NCBI RefSeq assembly: GCF_002379085.1
Contig: NZ_NBZW01000020.1
Span: 1 to 64,000 of the forward strand
Length of the DNA stretch: 64,000 nucleotides
Direction of reading: 5' to 3'
Source: Polaromonas sp. AET17H-212
Lineage (GTDB): Bacteria > Pseudomonadota > Gammaproteobacteria > Burkholderiales > Burkholderiaceae_C
The position numbers and the translations under genes were made by a program. Shown here one piece after another: positions 54,064 through 62,774 of this stretch; the first letter of the stretch is position 1, and every line of letters starts with the position of its first letter. The notes beneath the pieces were generated by a model, which was given only the letters and a program-made list of their open reading frames with translations, had not been told where the DNA came from and ran no database searches.

Positions 54064-55899
54064 TCACCAGGTATCGATGGCCAGTGCGCCATCCGCGGGC
54101 CGGATGGGTGACGACTGCAGGCCGCGCACCAGCCAGTCGCGCGTTTGCGCCGGGTCGATCACCGCGTCGATTTCCAGCGTGGTCGCCATGTTGAGCGCAC
54201 TGCCTTTGTCATACTGCTGCGCCACCAGGGTCTCGTACAAGGCCTCACGCTGCGGACCGTCGGGCTGCGCCTCCAGCTCCTTGCGGTAGCCGAGTTTCAC
54301 CGCCCCTTCCAGCCCCATGGCGCCGAACTCGCCGGTAGGCCAGGCCACGTTGAAGGCCGGCGCATGAAAACTGCCGGCCGTCATGGCCATGGCGCCCAGG
54401 CCGTAGCCCTTGCGCAGCACCACGCTGAAAAACGGCACGCGCAGATGCGCCGCGGCAATGAACATGCGACTGACATGGCGCACCTGCGCCTGCGCCTCGG
54501 TCTCCGGGCCGACCATGAAACCCGGGGTGTCCACCAGGCTGACCAGCGGCAGGCCATGCGCATTGCACAGCTGCATGAAACGCGCGGCCTTGTCGGCCGC
54601 ATCGGCGTCGATGGCGCCGCCCAGGTGTTGCGGGTTGTTGGCCAGGATGCCCACCGGCCGCCCCTCGATACGCGCCAGCGCGGTGTGAATGCCTTGCCCA
54701 AAGCCGGTGCGCAGCGCCAGCACGCTGCCGGCATCGGCGATGCCGTTGATCGCCGCGCGCGTGTCATACACGCGCAAGCGGTTCTCGGGCACCACCTCGC
54801 GCAGGGCCAGGGCCTCCGGCGCAGCGAAGTCTGTGGTGGCACCCTGAAAAAAAGACAGATAGTGTCGCGCCGCCGCCACCGCCCCGGCTTCGTCGTCCAC
54901 CAGCACGTCGATGACGCCGTTGCCGTGCTGCACGCCGGCCGGCCCGATCTGTTCGGGTTTGAAGACGCCGAGGCCACCGCCCTCCACCATCGCCGGGCCG
55001 CCCATGCCGATGTTGCTGCCGCGGGTGGCAATGATCACGTCGCAGCAACCCAGCAGGGCCGCATTGCCGGCAAAACAGCGGCCCGCCACAATGCCAACCA
55101 CCGGTACCCGGCCATTGAGGCGGGCAAAACTCGCAAAGGTGCCGACATGCAGGCCGGCAACGATGGGCATGTCGGTGTCCCCGGGCCGGCCGCCGCCGCC
55201 TTCGGCAAACAGCAGCACCGGCAGCTTGTTCTGCAGCGCGATGCCCAGCATGCGGTCGGTTTTCTGGTGGTTGCGCATGCCCTGTGTGCCGGCCAGCACG
55301 GTGGCGTCGTAGGCCATCACCACGGCCCGGCTCGCTTGCGGGCCGAACTGGGCGCCGTTGATGCTGCCGATGCCGGTGACCATGCCGTCGGCCGGGGTGT
55401 TCCTGAGCAGGTCTTCTTCGCTGCGGCGGCTGCGCTGCGCCGCGACAGCCAGCGCGCCGTACTCCCTGAAGGAGTCCTCGTCGCACAGGTCGGTGATGTT
55501 CTCGCGCGCGGTGCGCAGGCCCAGGGCGTGGCGCCGGGCCACCGCTTCGGGGCGGCTGGCGTCCTGCGTGGGCGCATGGCGATCCAGCGTGCGCTGCAGG
55601 TCGGCGCGCAGGCTGCCGGGCGCGGGGGAGGAGGCTTCGGTGGGTGCAGCCGCAGAGGCGGCAGGCTGGGCCACCGTCGCCAACAGGGGCTCGATGCGCG
55701 CGAGCAGCGCGCCCGACTCCACCAGTTCGCCCGCGGCAAAAAACACGTCGCCGAGGCGGCCGCCGATGGCCGCGCGCACCTCGTGCTCCATCTTCATGGC
55801 CTCGAGAATCACCAGCAGGTCACCGGCGCGCACGGCAGCGCCGGGCTCAACCTGCCATTGAACCACCTGGGCCTGGAGGGGGGAGTACACCGCGGACAT
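54064..55899 (-). CDS. Biotinyl domain-carboxyltransferase fusion (acyl-CoA carboxylase-like)
   Basis: A 611-residue fusion. Residues 1-70 are a biotinyl domain with the biotinylation motif ILEAMKMEHEV at about 31-41. After an Ala/Pro linker (about 72-95) comes a two-part acyl-CoA carboxylase carboxyltransferase domain: ENITDLCDEDSFREYGALAV, AEGGGGRPGDTDMPI, GRCFAGNAALLGCCDVIIAT, VDTPGFMVGPETEAQ. The biotin carboxylase subunit is not nearby. Usual carboxylases put the biotinyl domain on the carboxylase subunit, so this order is less common. Substrate acyl-CoA unknown. Confidence 0.88.
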   Translation of the reverse strand: MSAVYSPLQAQVVQWQVEPGAAVRAGDLLVILEAMKMEHEVRAAIGGRLGDVFFAAGELVESGALLARIEPLLATVAQPAASAAAPTEASSPAPGSLRADLQRTLDRHAPTQDASRPEAVARRHALGLRTARENITDLCDEDSFREYGALAVAAQRSRRSEEDLLRNTPADGMVTGIGSINGAQFGPQASRAVVMAYDATVLAGTQGMRNHQKTDRMLGIALQNKLPVLLFAEGGGGRPGDTDMPIVAGLHVGTFASFARLNGRVPVVGIVAGRCFAGNAALLGCCDVIIATRGSNIGMGGPAMVEGGGLGVFKPEQIGPAGVQHGNGVIDVLVDDEAGAVAAARHYLSFFQGATTDFAAPEALALREVVPENRLRVYDTRAAINGIADAGSVLALRTGFGQGIHTALARIEGRPVGILANNPQHLGGAIDADAADKAARFMQLCNAHGLPLVSLVDTPGFMVGPETEAQAQVRHVSRMFIAAAHLRVPFFSVVLRKGYGLGAMAMTAGSFHAPAFNVAWPTGEFGAMGLEGAVKLGYRKELEAQPDGPQREALYETLVAQQYDKGSALNMATTLEIDAVIDPAQTRDWLVRGLQSSPIRPADGALAIDTW

Positions 55900-55969
55900 C
55901 GGCGCATTTTGCGCCCGCCCGGCGCGCCGCTGTCGTCAACTCGGCGACAGCGTGCGCGTCTGCAAAAAC

Positions 55970-56518
55970 TCAGGCGACTTGCAGGCCCGGCTTTCCAGCC
56001 AGTGCGGGTTTCGAATTATTGCCCACGGCGCCGAACAGGATCTCGCCGGCGAGTTGGCCACCCTCTTCAATCACCAGCTTGCCATAACGGATCTTGCCGG
56101 TGACCTTGCCGGTCGCATAAATCACCAGCTTCTGGCGCACCGTCAGGTTGCCATCAAACGCGCCGTGGATCTCGGCGATGTCGATCTCGGCCGAGCCCTT
56201 GAACTCGCCATGCTCGGAGATCTGCATCACGCGCGAGTCCATCGTGGCCTCTACAAGACCTTCCACCACCAGGGTGTCGCAGTCGGTGATCTCGACGCCT
56301 TTGAGCTTGATGTTGGGGCCCACCGTCAGCTTGCTGCCGCCGCCTTCGCGCGGGGCGGCAGACGGCGCGCTGGTGGCGGCCGCAGCGGCAGCGGGCGCGC
56401 TGTTCGACACATTGGTTGCCGCAGGCGTGTTCGCGTAAGGATTGGGATTGGGGCTGCCATGACGCAGGCTGGAAGGTTCGTTGTCGCGCTTGCCAAAGAA
56501 CGGTGATTGCAGTGCCAT
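55970..56518 (-). CDS. Bactofilin
   Basis: A 182-residue polymer-forming cytoskeletal protein. The DUF583 beta-helix spans about 60-165 with repeating strands (VGPNIKLKGVEITDCDTLVV, GEFKGSAEIDIAEIHGAFDG, KVTGKIRYGKLVIEEGGQLA), flanked by Ala/Asn/Pro-rich tails. Bactofilins scaffold cell-wall or polysaccharide machinery. AAGGAAAT lies 5 bases before the ATG at 56518. A second, longer bactofilin-like protein is encoded 3.7 kb away in the polysaccharide cluster. Confidence 0.93.
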   Translation of the reverse strand: MALQSPFFGKRDNEPSSLRHGSPNPNPYANTPAATNVSNSAPAAAAAATSAPSAAPREGGGSKLTVGPNIKLKGVEITDCDTLVVEGLVEATMDSRVMQISEHGEFKGSAEIDIAEIHGAFDGNLTVRQKLVIYATGKVTGKIRYGKLVIEEGGQLAGEILFGAVGNNSKPALAGKPGLQVA

Positions 56519-56659
56519 CTGGATTTCCTTGAAAAAGAACCGATGGTACGGAGAGCGTTTTGAAAAGTCTCCACTGCTAATGCAAGATGAGTAACGAAAT
56601 GACCGGGTCCGCTGCGTCCGTGCGCGCCAGCGCCGGGTGCGAACTTGTAGACTTGTGCC

Positions 56660-56971
56660 ATGCATTACACGGTCAGGATTTTTCACAGCGAGGATGTCTC
56701 GGACGCCGAACGCGCCGGCGCGGCGCAGCGGTTTCGGACCGCGCTTGACGCCTCTCTGGGCGATGCCAGCCTGGTGGCGCCCGTCTACCGCGCCTACCTC
56801 CGGCTGTTGCAGGTCCACGGGGAGCAGACCCGCCCCTGGGATCTGGCGCCGGCGGAACAGTTGCTGGCCGAGCAGTGGGAAGCGGCCGAGCTGGCGGCCA
56901 CGCAAGCGGCTTTTGGCGCCGAACGCTACATGGGCGATGCCCACTTCGAGCTGGAGATCCAGGACTGCTGA
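56660..56971 (+). CDS. Hypothetical protein
   Basis: A 103-residue soluble, acidic protein (MHYTVRIFHSEDVSDAERAG, AQRFRTALDASLGDASLVAP, EQWEAAELAATQAAFGAERY). Mostly helical between a first and a last beta strand (HFELEIQDC). No signal peptide, no membrane segment, no family recognised. Divergent from the bactofilin gene and followed by another small unknown gene after 62 bp. Confidence 0.55.
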   Translation: MHYTVRIFHSEDVSDAERAGAAQRFRTALDASLGDASLVAPVYRAYLRLLQVHGEQTRPWDLAPAEQLLAEQWEAAELAATQAAFGAERYMGDAHFELEIQDC

Positions 56972-57033
56972 GCACGCCAGACCGGCGCGCGCTTTGTACG
57001 GATAATTACACCAGTTGCCAAATAAGGGGGGTC

Positions 57034-57483
57034 GTGGAGTTTGCTGTTTTGTTCATGGCGGTGATCGTGCTGGGGGCGCTCGGCTGGGGGGTGTACCGCG
57101 TCATGAAACGCAGGGCCGCAGCATCGCCGGCAGCCGGGGGGCAGACGCAGCCGCACCGCAGCGCGCCGGAAGACAGCACCTACCGGGTCAGCTACGCGCC
57201 GCCCGAATTTGAGTGGAGCGGCACCAGCACCGGCGCCCTGCCGGTGAAAATACTGACCTACAAGCAGTACGAGTGCCTGGAAGATGCCCGCTACGGCTTC
57301 AGGATCGTCGGTCTGCCGCCCACCGGGCGCAAGCAGCCGCAACCCCACAAAACCCGCGCCCACGGCCTGAAAACCGTCGCTTCCCTGAACAAACACGGCT
57401 TCCTGGACGATGACGGCGAAGGCGGCTACCTCATCACCGACCGCGGACTCCATGCGCTGGAGGTCTGCAGCGTGCGGTATTGA
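57034..57483 (+). CDS. Hypothetical membrane-anchored protein
   Basis: A 149-residue protein with one N-terminal membrane segment (AVLFMAVIVLGALGWGVYRV) and a soluble cytoplasmic part (LPVKILTYKQYECLEDARYG ... GGYLITDRGLHALEVCSVRY) that resembles a small winged-helix-like fold. The start is taken as GTG 57034, which has a strong AAGGGGGG ribosome site 3 bases upstream; ATG 57055 is the alternative. No family recognised. The next gene is convergent. Confidence 0.55.
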   Translation: MEFAVLFMAVIVLGALGWGVYRVMKRRAAASPAAGGQTQPHRSAPEDSTYRVSYAPPEFEWSGTSTGALPVKILTYKQYECLEDARYGFRIVGLPPTGRKQPQPHKTRAHGLKTVASLNKHGFLDDDGEGGYLITDRGLHALEVCSVRY

Positions 57484-57512
57484 ACCGCCCCGACCCGCCG
57501 TTCAGGCGCAGG

Positions 57513-58352
57513 TCAGACCGTGGCGTCCCGCGGCGCGCTGCTGACCGCCCAGGAGTACAGGGCGACAAACACCAGTGCATCAAAGACGGCGCCCATGCAG
57601 ATGTACAGCACCGGCATGAACAGCACCGACAGGTGCTGCATGATGAAAGCCTGCGCCAGCACCTTGTGGGGAATCATGACGGCGAAAAAGCCCAGGATCA
57701 GCGCGGTGTGGAACAGCTTGATCGACAGGCTCTGGTTCAGGATGTAATACCCCATCGCCAGCATCACCGGTGTGGCCAGCATGACCACATAACCGATGGT
57801 CATCAGTTCCTCGCTGTGGCGTGCAATGCTGTAGGGAAAAGCGTCTGGCGAGAGCCAGAAATAGACCAGCGTGACCAGCTGTATGACGCCGACGATGCGC
57901 AAGGGATACTTGAGCGGAAGTTGCGCGTTTTTCATACGCAGCGACAAGGCCAGCCCCGCCAGCGTGACCACCGCGGTCACCAGCAGGATGGTACGGCTAG
58001 GCAACGGCCTGTCGTCCGGCCCGCTTGACAGCAGCATCGCGTATTGCCCGGCATCGTTGAGCTGGTTGGTCAGTGTGAAAGGCATGTCCAGCCCCACGGA
58101 CCAGAACAGGATGCAATCGCGCCAGAAATCAAACAGCAGCGGTTTTCCCACATACACCAGCGCGCACAGGATCAGCGGCAGGACAATCGCCTGCGCCAGC
58201 AGCCAGGGCGTGACCTTCAGCGGTGTGATGGAGCGGTGCGGGCGCACCAGAACCCGCTGGGCGCGGGCTTCCCGGGCAGCAGAAAAAGAGGCATTGAAAA
58301 GACGCTCCTGCTCACGCGCAGGTTCCGACAGGGATTTGGTTCTGGAGCTCAT
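57513..58352 (-). CDS. Polytopic membrane protein of the polysaccharide cluster
   Basis: A 279-residue protein with a basic cytoplasmic N-terminus (about 45 residues) and six or seven hydrophobic segments, for example WLLAQAIVLPLILCALVYVG, TILLVTAVVTLAGLALSL, LFHTALILGFFAVMIPHKVL and LSVLFMPVLYICMGAVFDAL. No family recognised. It is last in the six-gene run, 9 bp after the YaiO gene. Possible roles are acyl or substituent transfer, or a partner of the synthase, but nothing in the sequence shows which. Confidence 0.7.
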   Translation of the reverse strand: MSSRTKSLSEPAREQERLFNASFSAAREARAQRVLVRPHRSITPLKVTPWLLAQAIVLPLILCALVYVGKPLLFDFWRDCILFWSVGLDMPFTLTNQLNDAGQYAMLLSSGPDDRPLPSRTILLVTAVVTLAGLALSLRMKNAQLPLKYPLRIVGVIQLVTLVYFWLSPDAFPYSIARHSEELMTIGYVVMLATPVMLAMGYYILNQSLSIKLFHTALILGFFAVMIPHKVLAQAFIMQHLSVLFMPVLYICMGAVFDALVFVALYSWAVSSAPRDATV

Positions 58353-58361
58353 GGGGCGTGA

Positions 58362-59204
58362 TCAAAATTCGTGGAAAACGCCGACATTCACACCACTGCG
58401 GCGGTACAGCGGATTGGTGTAGCGGTTGGCGCCGACCAGCACGCCGGTGCGCGGATTGAACCAGTGGCGCCAGCTCACACTGGCCTCGCGGCTGTCGAAG
58501 TTGACCAGTTGCCGGTCGGCGGCAATGGCGAGATACCCTTCGCTGCCCCACCCGTAGCGCGCGGTCACCAGGTCCTGCTTGTTGCGTCCCCAGGTCAGCG
58601 CCACAAATTGCTGCTGCGTGTCCACCGAGCCCGGGTTGCTGCGGTTCAGCCGCACGCCACCTTCCACGATCCACGGCGCCTCGAAATAGTAGGCCGCACC
58701 CAGCGACAGGCTGCGGTCGGTGTGGCCATCGGGCGCGTTGTAATACCCTGCCCCCACCGTGCCCACCAGATTGCGGCCGGGCAGAAATTTCCGGGAAATC
58801 GTTCCATCCACACGGTAACGCGGCAGATAGAAGGCACCGTCGCCCACCCCCAGCGCCACCGAGCCAAACCAGTCTTCATTGAAGGTGTAGGTGTCGCTGA
58901 GACCCAGAAACGTACCGTTTTCGCCAAACCGCTTGTGCGCGGACAACTCACCCTGCAAGACATGTTTGTCCACGCCATAGGCGCCCTTCAGGGTCACGTC
59001 GCGCCAATTGCCGAAGCCATTGCTGAGGTTTTGCACACCGGTGCTGAGCTCCAGGCTGCGCAAGGGCCCGGTGCCCCCCGGCCCAGCCGGCGCCGCCACG
59101 TTGTCGACCGGCGCCGGGGCGTCCGTGGGTGCGACGGTTTGAGCCGTTGCGGGCAGGGCAGCGGCCAGCAACACAGGCAGCGCTAGAAAAAAAGGTTTAA
59201 ACAT
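58362..59204 (-). CDS. YaiO-family outer-membrane beta-barrel protein
   Basis: A 280-residue protein with a signal peptide (MFKPFFLALPVLLAAALPAT) and then about ten amphipathic strands, ending in the aromatic C-terminus VGVFHEF that marks outer-membrane barrels. Strand patterns such as RSLSLGAAYYFEAPWIVEGG and TGVLVGANRYTNPLYRRS match the YaiO family. In E. coli yaiO sits by the glycosyltransferase gene yaiP. Here it likely forms the outer-membrane passage or a binding partner of the polymer. ATG 59204 was chosen over TTG 59207. Confidence 0.82.
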   Translation of the reverse strand: MFKPFFLALPVLLAAALPATAQTVAPTDAPAPVDNVAAPAGPGGTGPLRSLELSTGVQNLSNGFGNWRDVTLKGAYGVDKHVLQGELSAHKRFGENGTFLGLSDTYTFNEDWFGSVALGVGDGAFYLPRYRVDGTISRKFLPGRNLVGTVGAGYYNAPDGHTDRSLSLGAAYYFEAPWIVEGGVRLNRSNPGSVDTQQQFVALTWGRNKQDLVTARYGWGSEGYLAIAADRQLVNFDSREASVSWRHWFNPRTGVLVGANRYTNPLYRRSGVNVGVFHEF

Positions 59205-59276
59205 CAAAACTCACTCCAAAAAAGTAATCTGGTACCACACTCGCCGGCCCGGGCGGCACACCGCCGCGTGCCCCGC

Positions 59277-60263
59277 TCATTTGCAGTTCGCATCCTTGGC
59301 CGCAGCCGTCACGCCCCGGCTCACCAGGATCTGGTAGGACGCTTCGTCGCTCACCGCCCAGCGCGACGAGTGGCGCAGCGGCGTGGACTGGCGCAGCCAG
59401 CAAGCGGCGGTGGCCTTGTCGTTCTGACGCATGGCGAGCACGGCAAGCAACCCCCACGGGTAGTCGGCTTCGCCCTGCATCAGCCACTCCCCGCGGTGCA
59501 CCGCCATCCAGTCGCGGTAGTACTGCCGCGCGTTGCCCGGCACCAGCGGAAAATCGAACAGCAGCGGAAAGATCTGTGCCACATGGTCGGGGTAAAACGC
59601 GGGTTTCTGCGAGCGCTGCTCCAGCTGGGTCGACACCAGAAACCGCTTGTTGACCGGGTCCCAGAAGGTGTCATGAATGGCGCGTGCCAGCTTGTCGGAC
59701 GCAGCCCTTTGCTGCGGCTGCTTCAGGTGCACCTTGAGCGACCAGACTTCCAGGTTGTCCATGAACAGGCCGTGCAGCACCACTGGCGAGACCATGTAGA
59801 TGCCGCGCGACGGCTGGTACAGGTTCTCCAGCGCCACCTTGCTGGCCTGGTGGCTCTTGCTCCAGACCGGGTTGCTGGCCAGCTTGGCCGGCATGGTTTC
59901 CAGCAGCTTCATCCAGATCGCCAGCAAGGAGTCGTCGGCATCGGCCGCCTTGCAGGACACCCATTTTTTATCGGCGCCCCGGCAGAACCGGTCAAACGTG
60001 CCGTCCAGCTTTTGCCGCGGCACCAGCCAGTTGGCGAACTTTTCAGCCGGTGCCGATATATCCATGCCGTTTTCGTGCGCCAGCAACAAGGCCTGCATCG
60101 CGAAATACGGGTCCGCCGAATCACCGCCGTGCAGCACGGTGATGGCGCCGCTGTCGTCCGTGTAGCCGCCCAGTTCCAGAGGCGCTGCCGCACCGGCACA
60201 TCCCGCCTGGGTCAGCAGCAACACGCCCATCGTACAAACCGTCAACAGTTGTTTGAGTTTCAT
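59277..60263 (-). CDS. Lipoprotein with alpha/alpha-barrel glycosidase-like sequence
   Basis: A 328-residue predicted lipoprotein: signal LLTVCTMGVLLLTQAGCAGA with the lipobox cysteine at about 22. The mature part is helical with Trp/Asp-rich turns (ENGMDISAPAEKFANWLVPR, KAADADDSLLAIWMKLLETM, HDTFWDPVNKRFLVSTQ, GEADYPWGLLAVLAMRQNDK), similar in style to (alpha/alpha)6 toroid glycosidases or epimerases. No exact family recognised. It may trim or modify the polymer in the periplasm. The start overlaps the stop of the upstream gene by ATGA. Confidence 0.65.
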   Translation of the reverse strand: MKLKQLLTVCTMGVLLLTQAGCAGAAAPLELGGYTDDSGAITVLHGGDSADPYFAMQALLLAHENGMDISAPAEKFANWLVPRQKLDGTFDRFCRGADKKWVSCKAADADDSLLAIWMKLLETMPAKLASNPVWSKSHQASKVALENLYQPSRGIYMVSPVVLHGLFMDNLEVWSLKVHLKQPQQRAASDKLARAIHDTFWDPVNKRFLVSTQLEQRSQKPAFYPDHVAQIFPLLFDFPLVPGNARQYYRDWMAVHRGEWLMQGEADYPWGLLAVLAMRQNDKATAACWLRQSTPLRHSSRWAVSDEASYQILVSRGVTAAAKDANCK

Positions 60264-61312
60264 GCCTGTTTCACCATGCCGATCTCGCGCGCCCAGACCG
60301 TGCCGTGCACCACCACCCCGTCTTCCACGATGATGTTGCGGGCGGTGACGGTGGTGAGCGCGTCAGGCAGGCCCACCAGCGCGTTGGCCCCGATCAGGAT
60401 GTCGCTCTCGGACACCACCGGCCCCCAGGCCCGGGCATCCTTGTAAACGTACACACGTTTTTCGCAGGTCACGGCGCCCTGCACGCTGGCGCGGTGGCCG
60501 ATGCTCACCCCTTCGCGCGCCTTGATGTCGCCGACGATGGTGGTCGCCGCCCCAATGGTCAGAAAGCCCGTCACGACCAGCGATCCGCGGTAAATGCGGG
60601 CGGGCGGCAGCGCGCAATCCCCGCGAATCAGGAAAAGCAGGGGCGTTTGCTGAACCGCGCCCGGCAGATCGGCATAACTGGCCGGCGTCTGCTCGGCGCC
60701 GGCCGGTGGCAGCACATCGCTGACGTGCGTGCCAAAACGCAAGGCAGGCGCATGCAGGCGCTCAAACCAGGTCTCGTTGCCGAGTTCGATGGCGCTGCCC
60801 GCGGACACACGCCTGAGGGCCACACTGCGCGGACCCATGCGCAGCACGCCGTCGGCATGGGCCCAGTCATCAACGGTGCTGTGGTCCCCGAGGGCAATGT
60901 CACCGGTGGCATACAGCGCCGGAAAAGCCGATTCGGCGCCGCCCCGCAGGCTTCCCTGCACGTAAACCGGCTGCGCGCTGCGCACAGGGGAAAGGCTGGC
61001 AATGCTGCTGCGGGCGATCAGCCGCTTGTCCGCCTTGCGCCAGTCCAGGTCCACGCCTGCAGCGGACGCCGGATCGCCAACAAACTCGAAATCCTCGAAC
61101 CCGGTGGGCTCGCCCAGCCCGAGCCTGGCCGATACATCGGCATGCAGGCGCCGGGCAAAGTGGTCGATGTCGGTGGTGTAGTTGGCCGAAATCGGCAAGG
61201 CGGCAAAGTCCGTGGGCCGCAGCCACTCCCGAAACGCCGGTACAAACGGCAGCGTCAGCAGCAGCAGGCAAATCAGCACGAATGCGGCATAAGTGGTGTA
61301 GTTTTCAGTCAT
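60260..61312 (-). CDS. Membrane-anchored bactofilin-like (polymer-forming) protein
   Basis: A 350-residue protein: one membrane segment at about 8-27 (YAAFVLICLLLLTLPFVPAF), a middle domain of about 200 residues with short strand repeats (PVYVQGSLRGGAESAFPALY, DIALGDHSTVDDWAHADGVL) and a C-terminal bactofilin-like beta-helix (IYRGSLVVTGFLTIGAATTI, GDIKAREGVSIGHRASVQGA, NIIVEDGVVVHGTVWA). Anchoring of a bactofilin-type helix to the membrane within a polysaccharide operon is unusual. It shares one base with the glycosyltransferase stop (TAATG) and 4 bp with the lipoprotein start. Confidence 0.72.
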   Translation of the reverse strand: MTENYTTYAAFVLICLLLLTLPFVPAFREWLRPTDFAALPISANYTTDIDHFARRLHADVSARLGLGEPTGFEDFEFVGDPASAAGVDLDWRKADKRLIARSSIASLSPVRSAQPVYVQGSLRGGAESAFPALYATGDIALGDHSTVDDWAHADGVLRMGPRSVALRRVSAGSAIELGNETWFERLHAPALRFGTHVSDVLPPAGAEQTPASYADLPGAVQQTPLLFLIRGDCALPPARIYRGSLVVTGFLTIGAATTIVGDIKAREGVSIGHRASVQGAVTCEKRVYVYKDARAWGPVVSESDILIGANALVGLPDALTTVTARNIIVEDGVVVHGTVWAREIGMVKQA

Positions 61313-62745
61313 TATTCAGCAGCCTTGGTGCGGTAGCGGATGGTTTTGTCCCAGACCATCTCGCGTTTGAGGATCCTGTCGAGCAGCAGGCTCCAGACGG
61401 CGCCTGAAATGGCAAACAGGCTGACCAGAAAACCCAGCATGTTGAAAGGCAGCAGCCTCAGCCGTCGCCGGTTGCCGTCAATCAGCACCGCCACCACAAT
61501 TTCAAAAAATGCGGCGAAGTTGCCCAGCGTTCCATAAATCATCAGCGCGAAAATGGGAATCAGCGACGACAGCAGGGAACCCGCATTGAGAAAATACAGT
61601 CCCAGCGCCAGGCCCCAGCCGGCCAGCATGACCAGCGGGATGACAAACACAAACAGCAGCAGCAAACCGTCAATGCGCTGAGCCGGCGTCAGGTAGGCGC
61701 TGGTGGCAAACTTCCACCAATACCGCGTCATCACCTGGTTGTGGCCCTTGGCCCAGCGCGTCACCTGCTTGATGCGCACGCTCCACTCCTCGGGCACTTC
61801 TTCGTAACATTCCGAACGGTTGGTGTACACCGTCTTCCAGCCATTGAGCATGAGCCGGAACGTGATGTCGGTGTCTTCGGCCAGCGTGTCGTCGTGCCAG
61901 CCGCCCACCGCCTCGACCGCCGACAGGCGCACGCCACCGACCGTGCCGCCGTACTGCGGCAGCAGGTTCAGGTTCATGCGCGCCTGCTGGTCCACCTGGT
62001 AGCCGCCGGAGCGCTCCAGGTCCAGCATGCGGGTCAGCAGGTTGGCGCCGCTGTTGACGGGCACCACACGTCCCATCACAGCGCCGATTTCCGGATCGAA
62101 AAACGGCGCCACCAGCTGCTTGAGCAGGCCGCGGCCGGGCACGTAGTCGGCGTCAAAAATAATGGCGATGTCGCCTTCGGCAAAGTGCAGGGCGTCCTTC
62201 AGGGCAGCCGACTTGCCGGCCTTGCCGGTGCTGCGGTGAAATGGCGAAATGCGCGAGGGGAAACGCGCCACATAGCTGTCGATGATCTCGCCCGTGCCGT
62301 CCTTCGACCGGTCATTGACGGGAATGATCTTGAGCCGGTCCGCCGGATAGTCGGTATTGAGAAGCGCCTCGATGCAGCCGGCGATCACCTTTTCCTCGTT
62401 GTGCGCAGCAATGAAGACGGTGATCATGGGCCAGCGCGCCACGGCAATGTCGATGTAGGGGTGGCGCTGCACACCGGTCAGCCGGTTGATCGTGAACATG
62501 AAGTGGCGCACGCCATAAATCATCATGGCCACGACGATCAGGAACAGCAGCGAGGCCATGACGGCGGCGACCGGGTAATCCTTGAACGAGGGAATCAGCG
62601 CACCGGTCGCCTGGGCTTGCGCCAGGGCCGGCCCGGCCCCCATGAAGGCGGTGGCCGCGAGGGCGAACGCGACACGGGGCCGACCCGGCCGCCGGGTGAC
62701 GTGAACAAGGCTTTCGGTGGAAAGGCTACAAGAGGAAGGCGGCAT
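61312..62745 (-). CDS. Processive family-2 glycosyltransferase (polysaccharide synthase)
   Basis: A 477-residue inner-membrane synthase of the BcsA/PgaC/YaiP type. After an N-terminal hydrophobic stretch and a membrane helix (about 60-85), the GT2 domain carries FIAAHNEEKVIAGCIEALLN, the nucleotide-sugar motif IIFDADYVPG, the acceptor motif LAEDTDITFRLM, and the processivity motif QVTRW. Four further membrane helices follow. No PilZ domain is visible. ATG 62745 was chosen since GGAG lies 8 bases upstream; ATG 62751 is possible. With the epimerase beside it, the polymer may contain ManNAc. Confidence 0.88.
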   Translation of the reverse strand: MPPSSCSLSTESLVHVTRRPGRPRVAFALAATAFMGAGPALAQAQATGALIPSFKDYPVAAVMASLLFLIVVAMMIYGVRHFMFTINRLTGVQRHPYIDIAVARWPMITVFIAAHNEEKVIAGCIEALLNTDYPADRLKIIPVNDRSKDGTGEIIDSYVARFPSRISPFHRSTGKAGKSAALKDALHFAEGDIAIIFDADYVPGRGLLKQLVAPFFDPEIGAVMGRVVPVNSGANLLTRMLDLERSGGYQVDQQARMNLNLLPQYGGTVGGVRLSAVEAVGGWHDDTLAEDTDITFRLMLNGWKTVYTNRSECYEEVPEEWSVRIKQVTRWAKGHNQVMTRYWWKFATSAYLTPAQRIDGLLLLFVFVIPLVMLAGWGLALGLYFLNAGSLLSSLIPIFALMIYGTLGNFAAFFEIVVAVLIDGNRRRLRLLPFNMLGFLVSLFAISGAVWSLLLDRILKREMVWDKTIRYRTKAAE

Positions 62746-62774
62746 GGGCATGGCTCCAGTGAGAACGGGTTCGG

